Part shown: positions 9,603-20,330 of the stretch, one piece after another | Position numbering within the stretch: position 1 is the stretch's first letter | How the letters are laid out: each line of letters starts with the position of its first letter | NCBI GenBank assembly: GCA_032629725.1 | Contig: JAFEVB010000012.1 | Coordinates: 186,001 to 250,000, forward strand | Length of the DNA stretch: 64,000 nucleotides | Direction of reading: 5' to 3' | DNA from: Gremmenia infestans | Taxonomy: Eukaryota; Ascomycota; Leotiomycetes; Helotiales; Hamatocanthoscyphaceae | The notes under the pieces: generated by a model | Databases searched by the model: none | Seen by the model: only the letters and a program-made list of their open reading frames with translations | Told to the model about the DNA's origin: nothing | Position numbers and translations under genes: made by a program

Positions 9603-12570
9603 CTAAACATATCTAACCTCCCCAAACAGCCCCGCCCTGACCTGCACCAGTGCCGCCAACTCGAGCAAAAATTCCTGCAATACCAGCACATTCGTCAACA
9701 CATGGCTCACAGTAACCAGCTTCTGCTCTTGTTCTTTCTCGCCCCCTTCGACACTGGAGTCATCCGTGTCCTGAACACTACCTTCCTTGCTGCTTTCAGC
9801 ATCCGAAACTCTTAGATCCGGGAATGGTATTGGAGAGAGTACTCCTTTGGGGGCTGGCAAGCTTACTTTCCTTGCAAGGATGCTTTGGTCTACTGCTGCG
9901 AAAGCGGCAGCTTGACTTGCAGGTATGCCAGGTTGTTGCGAGGCATCGCGTAAAGGACTCGGTGAGAAAGCGCGTGAACCGCCTCTTGGAGGGTTTTCTA
10001 GTCCCATAGGAAACTGCGCAGGAGGTACAGGATTTCTTGAGCTCGTTGGGGTAGCAAATCCATACCCACTGTTGTTTCCACTACTACTGCGGTCTTGGCC
10101 ACTGCGACGACCGCGGGGAGATTTGGAGCGAGACGGTGTGCCGAATTCTGGAAAGATCCGTTGCGCGAGGGAGTCGAAGCCTGACTTTCTTGGGGGTGAT
10201 GAGGAGCGAGATGATGATTCCAAACTAGAGCGGGGCGGAGGCTGGTGGATTGAAACTGGTGTTGCCGTAGCGGACGAGGTGGTCTGAAAAGCATCCCGCC
10301 GTTGTTGCAACAACTCGTCGAAACGGGGTATATCGGAGCGGTAGGTCGATACTTGGTCGACTAGGGTGTTCAATTGGGTAAGGAAACTTGGTATCTGCGA
10401 CTCGGCCCATTTTGGCGTTTTGCGCATCTTTTTCATCTCTCGCATCTGAGCCTTCTCTTCAACCTCGATGGGATCGCCAAGATTCATGAAGTATGGATCC
10501 TCCACTTCTTCATCTTCTTCGTAAATATACTTGGACGGATCAGGAAGTAACCAGCCGTCTATGCGCATAAAACCACATGTTGCCAAGTCAACGACGGCTC
10601 CAGTAAGAGATAGATTCGTTTCCACTGAATTCGTGAAGAAAGTTGCAAATATACTAATAAGTGTTTTGAGCATAGGGTCCTCAGGCCTCAGCGTATGGGA
10701 GCGAATGTCCCGAGGCGCACCTGGGATTGTTGCTTGTGACCCAGGGAATTTCGAGGTTCCACCAATAGACTTTGGTGCAATTAAAGTAATCGAGCACAGG
10801 TGACTTTCCAATGCACTCATGCTATCCTTCACGTGGTTTTCATAAGCTTCATCAAAATTGTCCTCACCTCCAACACTTCCAGCGAGGGACAACAAGAAGT
10901 CCATTTCCTTATCGTGAGCCCCAATCGTCCGCTGTGGGCCCTCAGACAAAACCTGAGTCGTCCACAAAAGCGTCGTTACAGCATACCGATGATGCCGCCT
11001 TAGAATGACCGAAATGAGCTGTAAGGTTACAGAAATGGTCTGCTGGCTTTCAGACTTTAGACTGGCTTGGATAAGATCAACAAGATTGAATAGGGCCGGA
11101 GTTGATGCGAGCTCGATCTGTGGGGCCATCATTGTTGCGAGATCCAGAGACTTCCGTTTCCTGGCCGCACTAACAGATGCTCGAGTTCCAGAGGGTGTAG
11201 TGGTTGTATCTGGAAGAGCGAGTAGGTAATGTAGGATCAGATGAATCATATCTGGATGATCCAAGGACTCAAGTATTCGGCGAAGGTACGTGAGAACAGC
11301 AACTGACGATCCTCCATCCACATCGGAGGATTCAAGAAGTGATGGGTACCTAGTGTTTGTTAATTTGGCATCACAGGAAAGGGGCTCGTTATTGCGGGAA
11401 CTTACAATAATTGTTGGAGGAAGATCACTTGAAAGTGTTCTAGGAGGGTCTGCTTTACCTCAACCGATTTGCAGTGGTTCAGAACATCCTGCCAGAACAC
11501 CATATGTGACAAGAATGTTTCCACATGGCCTTGAAAATCGGGCGATGCAGAACTTACAATCTCGGTAGTCGTGATAGGATGTTGATAGTCGGAAAGTGCC
11601 AGAATTGGAGGCAATTCCCCGGGAAGAAAATCGATTACCAGTTTTCGGCTCAATTGACTGTATAATGCCCCCAATCCTGTCGCCATGAGGGTCGCAAGAT
11701 CGCTCTCAACTATCCACTGCTCTAGAGCCATAGAATTAGAAGCTGCTTCAATGACATACAGCAGTCCCGTCCTCGCAAAGTCTCCGATCCTTCCTTCGTG
11801 ATGTATGTAATCTATCAAGAGATAGAACAGTGGGAAATCCTCCTTGTGGGTCTTCCCAGTAAACTTCTCATGTGCGTCGTCGCCACTTTCCGAAGCATCA
11901 TCACGTTGCCTGGCCGTGAACCAAGCAGGTAATATCTCGGGGTCCAACCTTATTTTCGTAGTAATGTTGAACGACAACTCAACCACTTCAACCTCCGTAT
12001 CAGAACCCAAACGAATGCTATTTGCCCCTGTGATCCGCACCAACAGGTTCATCAAACTACTCGAAAAGATATGGTTTTCCACGAAGTCTTCCTCCTCGCT
12101 GTCAATCAGAGTCGCGAAGAAACCCACGCCTTCTCGAATTATCGCTTCGCTGGCGGAGGTGGTAGCAATCTTTCCTACAGAGATGTAGATTTGTTTCGAG
12201 GATGCGAAAGTAATGCATGGGTGCGGTAATGGTCGTCTTGATTCATCGGAGAGGATTGTGGTAAGCTCTTGCAGACTACTCCGGATGTTCTCAGCAGCTT
12301 CATAGTCTTTGGCCAGATTAGACGCCCCACGCCATGTTTGCTACATCAAGATTACTACGGCATATCCGGACCCTGGTGGGAAAAGAACGTAACGTACCAG
12401 CAGCTGGCTGTATTCCTTTTTGAAGCGTGCCAGACGCTTCTCGGGGTTATTGGCGGCCGCTTTGTTGCCCCCCGAGGCAAGGGAAGTGCCAGCTATCAGG
12501 CGCGACCACTGCAGCAATGGTCAGCAAGAAAGGCGCGAGATACTGAGGCTAGGATTCTCACAAAGTCCAT
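9603..12570 (-). CDS. FHIP-like protein (FTS-Hook-interacting protein; RAI16 family)
   Basis: Four exons (12570-12562, 12508-12398, 12340-11406, 11349-9603) separated by introns of 53, 57 and 56 nt give a 933-residue protein in frame. The first exon holds only three codons (MDF), continued as WSRLIAGTSLASGG. Conserved FHIP/RAI16 blocks include GVGFFATLIDSEEEDFVEN, FPLFYLLIDYIHHEGRIGDF and LTYLRRILESLDHPDMIHLI. In Aspergillus nidulans the FHIP homologue FhipA joins FTS and Hook to couple early endosomes to dynein. The same role is inferred here for long-range endosome motility in hyphae. The region after about residue 690 is low-complexity, Ser/Pro-rich and charged (SRSSSPPRKS; SKSPRGRRSG), probably disordered. 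The gene ends convergent with the decayed NACHT/ankyrin gene. Confidence 0.85.
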
Positions 12571-12860
12571 GGCTGGATGGAAATCATCATCTTGCGGTAT
12601 TGCATTAATATAACCTCGAGGTCAAACGCGCGCTCGCGCTTATTTCCGCCATCAGCAGCACAGACCATGAATATCACGTGTTTGTTTACTATTAACCGCA
12701 TTAAGGCTTGCCCCTTTCCGAGTCCATACATGTATGTTATGTATATCAATGCTACTATTCTGCCACCAACTCAAACTTGATATTGCAAAGTCTAGCAATA
12801 TGCGGAATCTACTCTTCTCCGGACTCTTTCCTTTCCACAGCGTGCCAAGAAATTCAGGGA

Positions 12861-13378
12861 TATACTTACTACTCCCCCCCCCCTCCCTTAATAAAGGTTA
12901 TGTCCTTGTGGCTAGATTTTGCTATCTGGGTTATATATTGGCATTGCGATACCGCGAGATCAGGGACCTGAGACTTCTTAAGAGAGAGGCTCTTTTTCCT
13001 CTTGTGGTTTTGGGCTGCTTAAATAAGGAGGGCTTTGTATCTAAAAATCCTAGCTTAGCACGCCCCAATACCCCCTGGGAGGCTTGGGACCCCTATATGG
13101 GCAATCCCCTCGGCGTAAAACAATACGAAGTATTACTTAATAAAGGTTAAATCACGTAAAATACCCATAAAACGAAGAATTCCTTAGAACTGAATGGCTA
13201 GATGCCCTAGCAAGTGCCCACTATTCACGCGCAGGGTACTTGTAGAGTCCTTTCAAGGTCCCACTAGGCCCTAGACGTAGTGATATCATTTGCTTAATTC
13301 CCCTGTTTATATGGTGGGGCGAAGGATCATTAACCTTTATTATGAGGGTGGGGGGGGTATTGTACGAAGTACTTCGTA
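12861..13378. mobile_element. MITE-like element with imperfect terminal inverted repeats
   Basis: The left arm (about 12861-12901) has a C-run followed by TTAATAAAGGTTAT. The right arm (13330-13378) carries the inverted counterpart, TTAACCTTTATTAT followed by a G-run. A third direct copy, TTAATAAAGGTTAA, lies inside at 13137-13150. The right end terminates in a perfect 16-bp palindrome, TACGAAGTACTTCGTA (13363-13378). A related ATACGAAGTATT precedes the internal copy at 13122. The element is about 0.5 kb and has no convincing transposase frame, which fits a non-autonomous DNA element. I could not identify a clear target-site duplication, so the ends are approximate. Confidence 0.5.
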
Positions 13379-13548
13379 GGATGTTGAGATTAAGCGACTG
13401 CTGTGCCTCCTAAGCCTCAATCCTTCACTACTTCAATGTTTCATCAGCAAGTCTTTGTATTGCTTCCAGAGCCAATTCCACTTGTTGATTCTCATATAAT
13501 TCTGCAATCCATCAACATTACCTACGTCTAATCTATCTCAAATTTCCT

Positions 13549-15668
13549 ATGGCAGTAACAGATCCTCCACCCCCTTGGCTAGGAGGTCAAGTCACAGGGG
13601 GCGCTCATGGTAAAAACAATCACTTGAATATCTCTTCGGAACACTAAAGTCCTCCCCAGCTCCTAACGCACTCGGAAATAATTACAACCTCGTTAACCAA
13701 GGAGACATTGACGATGAGGTTGAACGGGAACGTCAGGAGAAGAAGCTTTTCCAACAGTCTGCCTCTGGGAAGGGGCCTTCGGATCCCCTATGGAGCCTAG
13801 CAAGTGCTTCATTTGGCTTTTCTGTAATTCTATGCATCGTTCTCGTCGTCGTGCTTTCCAGAATTACCGCGCCAGGCATGAGTTCGCCGGGTGAAAGCGG
13901 CTATTATGATCAGAATAGTCTCTCAACACATGATTGCTCTCGCATTCAAACTATTGGTGTAAGTTATTATTTTTCGGCGAGCCTGTGTCCTTTGGACTTT
14001 TATGTTACCTTTTTGTCATGACGATACACTATGAGCTACTCTCAAACTTTTGCTGTTGGTCGAATATTTAGTGGATTTCATCCCCAAACCCCTAGGACTG
14101 ACGCCGCCTCTTTAGGCTAGTGAATATTTCACAAGCAGGATACTTCAAGAATCTACGAACGATCATACAAACCGAAACACATCCCGATTTGAAGAGACGT
14201 TTTCAATCGACATCAAATCACGTGCTTCCTTGACGTAAGTCAACCTGTGGCTTCCTCGAGAGCATACTGATTGTCGCTAGATTCACTCAGGTTAAAGTTA
14301 TTGATGTGATGTGGAATTTATTCGCTGGTCAAGGTGTCAGATTCATCATGGCATATGTATGCACCTTGCTTCTTTTTCTATTCCTAAGTTCGTAACGCAG
14401 ATATATGGGGGCTAACTTTATGATCTTCCAGGTAACTTATAGAGTGTAAGTCATAATCTCTGAGACACCGACTATTTTGACAACAGCTAGATGCTCAAAA
14501 GCGCTCCTCTTATTAATGAAAAGATGGCGCGTATCTTACGGTTTCTATGTTTCAGTGGGCCTTCAAGGAACTTCACTTATGTCCATATTCCAAGCCGCCA
14601 AGGAGCTCCTGTTCCAGCCATCGCGCCGAAGCCTTCGCGACTGGCTCATAGTCATTTGGGTGATTCTTGGAATGATATACACACTCTCGGTGCCATCATT
14701 ACTCAGTGCAGCAACCGGCTACGGGGTTCCGACACAATCATGGTGGCGAATGCCAGACGATGTCAGTCTATAGTTCTTTTCCCCTACCCTCTTTTACGAT
14801 TGTTCATTAAGGTAATACTGAACATCTTTTTAGGTATTGGTGCCTGACTTGACCAACGCTACTCAAGCTTGCTGGTTTGTCGGCGATGGTTCCCGAGTAG
14901 GATTGTCAAACAACACCCTCATCTCTGGACCCCCATTTCAGCAGTATAGTGACAAGCTTGACCCCTATACGGGGGATGAAGTTCCAAATGAGTCTTGTGG
15001 AACCTTGAAGACCGAGTACCCTGTATTTGATTCTTTTACCCAGTGTAAGGATTCCGAATTTCACTTTGTGACGCCCGCTAATGTTTGAAGATTACTGCGA
15101 CCAAATTAGTTTAATCAATACCTTGGTAAAATCAGCACCATCATCAGATACCGGACACGGCGCTGGGGCATACAGAAATTCTTCGACCACGATAACACTT
15201 AATAACACCAAGATCATCGTTCCAGCGCCACCTCTTGACTTACTCGGCCATCAACCCACAGATTTCTACAACTCTTCTGACAGTCCCAGCCTCAAACAGT
15301 GTTACAGAAACCAAACGATCGATTTTTTTAAAAACATCCCACCTATGCTCTGCGTCTCGGGGGCTGAAAAATACAGCTGGGGATTCTCTAAGAACCTTTC
15401 ATACGGGATTCTCGTAGCGCAGGCAGTCTGGTGTTTTTCTACGTGGCTTGTATGGATATACGTGACAAAGACCTGTCGTAAAATGCTGCGAGAGACGCCG
15501 GGGCCCTTCCAAGCTACACTTGCATTGAGTGATGCAATGAGAGCTGATCTAGGGGAGGATGCGTGTAAGTATTCGGAGAAGGAGCTTGCCGAGGAGTTGG
15601 GAAAACGACAGGGGATATCGCATTTACATGTACGAGATAGCTTTGGCGGTGGGCTGAGGAAGAGGTAG
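13549..15668 (+). CDS. Fungal multi-pass membrane protein of unknown function
   Basis: My model has eight exons: 13549-13609, 13660-13958, 14116-14234, 14281-14356, 14432-14445, 14491-14761, 14834-15044 and 15091-15668. It closes in frame at 542 residues. Hydrophobic segments are about residues 78-98 (FGFSVILCIVLVVVL), two around IVIWVILGMIYTLSV and the preceding YGFYVSVGLQGTSL, and one near the C-terminus (ILVAQAVWCFSTWLVWIYV). The loop between the last two is Cys-containing and rich in Asn-X-Ser/Thr sites, so probably extracytoplasmic. I do not recognise a characterised family. One join is uncertain: around 15045-15090 the frame changes by one. This is explained either by a 46-nt intron with an AAG acceptor or by one extra T in the TTT at about 15084. 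The 14-nt exon 5 and the 157-nt intron 2 are also less certain. Confidence 0.65.
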
Positions 15669-15887
15669 ACTCTTAATGAGTATGTTGACAGATAAGATAT
15701 CATACTCCTCAAATTAAAATAACTCTTGAATTTCACTTCACATTTCGCCCGTTACATCTTCGATGCCAGCCCTATATGGAATGAAGGAGTAGAGCTGATA
15801 TTCTAGACAACTCTAGTCCGATGATCGCAACTCCAAATTCCATTCCTTCTCTCCACTAATTGTTACAGATCATAATACTGCAACCTT

Positions 15888-16208
15888 TCAATGAAAGTCT
15901 GCTAAGTTTAACGGAACATTGCTCTTCGTACCAGCGCCATAACTTTTGCACCCGCCAGTGAAAGTTCTTGGCGCTGGAAGAATATCTTCGCTCGGAAACT
16001 TCCACCTTGGGTCGTTTGTGACTGCCCCGCGTGTCGGTTGGAAGCCAGTTCCAGATAATATATATGAGGAAGACTCTCCACTCGTGCCACTTGTGGCATA
16101 ATTCAAATAGCTGGGGGTCGGTGTAGATTTGTAGGGTGGCTTACGAACTTTTAGCGGAGGCAGTGGCCTGACTTTTTGTCGGATTCGTGTGGGTCGATCA
16201 TACAGAGA
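15888..16208 (-). pseudogene. Orphan C-terminal fragment of a verprolin/WIP-like protein
   Basis: The frame of about 106 codons opens after a TAG acceptor-like site and ends at 15888. It carries the C-terminal signature of verprolin/WIP actin regulators: DPRWKFPSEDILPAPRTF followed by TGGCKSYGAGTKSNVPLNL. In intact proteins this part binds the WH1 domain of WASP/Las17 and is preceded by proline-rich and WH2 (actin-binding) regions. Here only a short basic, Pro-rich piece (RPLPPLKVRKPPYKSTPTPS) precedes it. Upstream frames up to about 16400 show no WH2 motif. A truncated copy, or the last exon of a rearranged gene, is the best reading. A full gene is expected elsewhere in the genome. Confidence 0.55.
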
Positions 16209-17749
16209 CTAAAGAGTTTACAGCGGTAGGATATAAGTAGTCGATGTTTGGACAAGCTGCGGTCGGTAGCGAGTATCATGTCTCGGTAGAAATGTTACAC
16301 CCGCTAATAGAGATGAACCCCGAACTTCTTTTTCATCTGCGCTCACGTTCGTATCCGTATCCTTAATATCATCTCCAATCTCCACTAACAAATCACTCAC
16401 TTGGACATGGCCATTCTAGTCGCTAGATAGATCCTCTTCTTGATCTATAATATCTTCCAAGGCCCCCTTAGTTCTAAGCTCTTTGGCATAGCTAGCTTAT
16501 AATCAAGTCTACGGCTATATTTCAGGAATAGGAGCATTGCATATCCAACTATCTGCATATTAGCTTCAGCTAATCAATAAGAGAGTTTCTATTTAATAGA
16601 AACAAATCAAACTTGCAATAGATCTCTAATCCCAGCCCTCTACATCTCTTCTTCCTCTTTATTTTTACCGCCTTTTCCTTGGTTCCATGGCCCTTTCTAT
16701 GAGCCTTTGCTCTGCAACCTCCTTTCCTTTATAAGTACTTAAGATGTCTAGTGAGGTGTTAAAGCAGAAAGCGGTAGATAGGATAAGTGATAAAAAATAA
16801 TCGCTTAAGTTAGCACAAGGCTCCGGGGGAAAGGGGAAAAGGGGCAAGTTAAAATTAAGCGAAAGCCTACTAATTCACTTCTGAGAATATCTAACAACGT
16901 CAGCTATTCGCCCTATTATATTAGGCGAACGGGCAAAAAGAAATCGAATTCGGTCTCGTAATTAAGCTATCTGCTGTACTGGTGGTAGGACAACTTCCAA
17001 TTTGGTGCGGGTCAACACTCACTCATCTCCACACAACGATTTTTAGAGCTACCAAGACATAACCACAGGTCAGAAGACTCACTCCATACTACCCGAAGTG
17101 CTAGTACCATCTTATTCATCCCGGTGATATCAGTCTAACTTCACTCAAACACGTTCTTAATAGACAGTTAGTTAGATCAAGGATTAACCGGTCTTTAGGA
17201 ACGCGTTGTGCTTGTTCTTAGCATGTATGCCGCTGCTAGCTCGCTATGTTACCTAGGAGGAGACAACGGCGATGCAGAGAAAGCGTGCAGAATCTTTACC
17301 GTTGAACACCGAAGTGTTCTTGTGCGGAGACTACGGGGTTCAAAGAAAGATAATGGGTGTACCAAACTTCGATTTCTGAGTGGTACGGTGTGCAATGTAC
17401 CTGATTTGTGGGCCCTGGACATTTATTAGCAGCTATAATTGCATATTGAATTGCAACAGCTTGACAACGAGACTATAAGAATATGTTGGCAAAACTATTA
17501 CATATTTAGGATCATAAACTAGTAGCAATTCATGAAGCAGTGAATGTGGATTGAGAATGAAAAATGAGCCGGATTTGAAGTGGAAGCGGAAGAGCAGGCA
17601 CATCCGGATAGTATTCTCTCGCACCTCAACGCCCATATCTATGTCGCAAGTCCAAGTCCTAAAGCTGAGCTATCCAGCAGTCTTCATTTGAATACCCTCG
17701 TTCTCCAACTCCAATGCCCCTCTGGATCGTTCGCCACCGAGTTCCACGT
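16209..17749. other. AT-rich interval with no gene recognised
   Basis: No open frame here resembles a known family. On the minus strand around 16665-16730 a short basic stretch (AEQRLIERAMEPRKRR) is reminiscent of charged tails in fungal pogo-type transposases, but it is too short to call. The composition is visibly AT-rich, with runs such as TTATTTTTACC and AAAAAATAATCG. It may be decayed repeat DNA. Confidence 0.4.
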
Positions 17750-19048
17750 TTAGTGTTCTGCCACCCCAGGACCATCCATAGCAACGATCTCGGCCGCCAA
17801 CTTTGCATACTTCTTCGCTGTATCTATGTCTCCGAAAGAATTGTAAGTCAGCGCAGCAAGTCCATAGCCCGACTCGAGAAAACCATGTAAGTCTTGCTCC
17901 TCGTAGAGACGGACTAATTGATCCGCAATTTCGGTCGTGGCAGTTGAGCCCGGGTACCAATCAGCAAGCGTCTCTTGAAGTGAATTGATCTGAGTAAGGA
18001 CGGCATCAGACTTTTTGCCAGACTTGCAACGTGCGCAACTGCACGTGAAGTGGAAGGCCTTCTGAAGATAGTTTCGACGGTCCGCATGTGGCTGTAGTGG
18101 GTTCGTGTCTGCTTTTTGTTAGGAGGGGTAGCTGATTGAAGGAGAAGGGACTCACAGGAAATGGTGATTTCCTCGTTAGCAGATATTGAGCGTGCCGCGT
18201 GAACATAATGAGTCAAGCGAGAGGGGCGGAGATAGTATTGTGAACTAAAGACTTAGCAGGACATCCTAGAATGAGAAGAAATTAACGTACTTTGGTGCGC
18301 AATCATGATTCATTCTTGACGTCTCGGGGAAGATGGCTAAATGCATTTCCCCTCCAACCTGTATCTCAAAGTTATTTACCTTGAGCACATCCTGTGTGAT
18401 CACGGCGGGATTTCCGTAAATAGTTGAGAGGTTCAGGTACGCCTCCCTGCTAGCAGAAGGAAGCCGATCAAGTGCTATACGCAAGATTATCTCTCGGTCT
18501 CGAGTTGAAAGCACTTTAGCCATACATACAAGAAGTACTGGGGTATAAGCGGTTATAAGATCTCCTCGCTCAAGAATACGATCTGAGATCAGTCCTGTCC
18601 CCTTTCCTGGCAACTCCTGAGTGTACCATGGCCCACCACGACTATTGATGCCATCAAGAGCCGCGGGATCTTCGAAAGGCAGTAATCTTGCAAATTGTTT
18701 AACTATCTTTGGTGACGTAAAAATTGAAACCCCTCTCCCATTGCTGAATGTCGAGTTCGTGTAGACGCCTAATTCGCTCCCAATGCTTTCCAAGACTTGC
18801 GTGCAGACCGGCAGGTAAGACCAGGGGTGAAAATAGGCAATAGAACTATCAACCGAAATGGGATTCTGGTCCTTTCCAAGCAAGGTCACAATATCACTCG
18901 CTCCGTTGGAAGAACATGCTAGGTTCGTCGATAGGAGGCCGTTATTCAAGCAATGCGGGGCTGTAATCCCTGATGAGGCGGAGCTTGACTGTGACGACAA
19001 TGAGAGAATAATAGTAATGATGATATTTTTTGATGACGCTGGAAGCAT
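17750..19048 (-). CDS. SET-domain protein with an N-terminal signal-like segment
   Basis: Three exons (19048-18291, 18244-18156, 18108-17750) with introns of 46 and 47 nt give 401 residues. The ATG at 19048 is the first in-frame ATG and yields a hydrophobic signal-like start (MLPASSKNIIITIILSLSS). The SET domain begins near GKGTGLISDRILERGDLI. It contains the hallmark SRMNHDCAPNSQYYL, rebuilt across intron 1, and ARSISANEEITISY, completed across intron 2. A post-SET-like Cys cluster (FTCSCARCKSG) follows, then a helical C-terminus ending DTAKKYAKLAAEI. SET proteins are usually lysine methyltransferases. This architecture matches fungal SET5/SMYD-like proteins lacking a visible MYND finger. 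Substrate and location are unknown; the apparent signal peptide suggests the secretory pathway. Confidence 0.85.
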
Positions 19049-20330
19049 GAGAGGCGAATAAACAGCAAAATCCAAAGAGACTTGAGGTCTGAAGAAGCTC
19101 GTGAAGAGCGGTTATTCAGAACCGTAGCGCTGACTATATAAGCCGGGGGATGCACAACGCCACGCTGTGGCTTACTCTATGCATGGCAAAGCATCTTTGA
19201 TCCGTTCTAAATGTTTCGAAACCGAGGTTTTATGCCTTTACAATTTTCAGCAGTGAGGAGCTTGGCTAGGTTGAGTCGGGAAGCCAGTGGCATCAGAAAG
19301 ATTGTCTTTAGCAGCCTCCTAATCCCAATCTCACCAAGGAGGTATCTCTAGAGTTCCAGCAATCCGGTCTCCGGTACTTCCACGTTGTTATTGTTCTTAT
19401 CTTTAGGATCTTGTGAACTTCTGGGAAATAAAGGAATAAGTGATGCACTTGCATATATCATACTCTGTACAAAGATATATGACGTTTCTTGGCGCCTCTG
19501 CATCTAGAAGCTGACGCTTTCATTTTGCCACGCCTCAATTTAAAAAAACGATATAAGCCAAAAAATCGTGTTTAACCGCAGCAAAAGGCAGCAGCATAAG
19601 AAGTAAGTTAAGGACCCTCTATTCTAGTTAGCCTGTACGAACCCTGAACGGCACACCCGATGTTTAAAATCAACGGCCGCCGCCCATTACCCGTCCCGTA
19701 TCTGCCTCATGCTAGATACTGTATAAAAGGCGGCACCCACTTTTAATATCGTTCTCAGCCGGGAACGTGATAAATCGGTGCCGCTTTACTTTTTCTTCTG
19801 TCCACCGCGAGCCTGCCCTGAAAGCAAGGGATGGGATGATCCGACCCCCTAAGTAGAAAACCGGAACCCCGCAATTCCAGGAACTAAGTCCCTAAACAGC
19901 AGGTCCCGGCGGGCGATAAGCACTTTTCCAATTTACGAGCATCCCCCTTGTCCTTGTTCTTACCACTGACCACTTCTCGGGTCGTGATGTCGTGATGCAC
20001 CTTCTGCTTCTGGGAGCGGAGCTTTTGATTGATTTCATATAGGAAGGAACTTCGCAAAGGAAAGGCTACTCTGCTTGTATATATACACTTTCTCCCCGAG
20101 GAATTGGATAGCTGATCCAGGGAAGTGTACGTACGAAGTAGTGCAGTGTGGTTGTGAGAGTATTGTTTGTAAGTGAAGTGAAGTGAAGCTACCCCGCATC
20201 GAAAATGAGCTGCATTGCGTGAAAATGAATACAAATGAGGGGGTTCTTTTGCTGACGAGATCTAGAATCAATCATTCTTACCAATTACTTCAGTTTAAAG
20301 TCGGAAATTGGGCTCAATTGAAGTATCAAA
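19049..20330. other. Divergent intergenic interval
   Basis: This 1.3-kb interval lies between the divergent SET and S28 peptidase genes and should contain both promoters. No coding frame is convincing. A GTACGAAGTA motif occurs at 20131-20140, matching part of the palindrome at the right end of the small element at 13.4 kb. Nothing else is supportable. Confidence 0.45.

Noticed and set aside
16665..16847. Possible transposase tail (AEQRLIERAMEPRKRR)
   Set aside because: Too short, and no catalytic DDE region is visible nearby.
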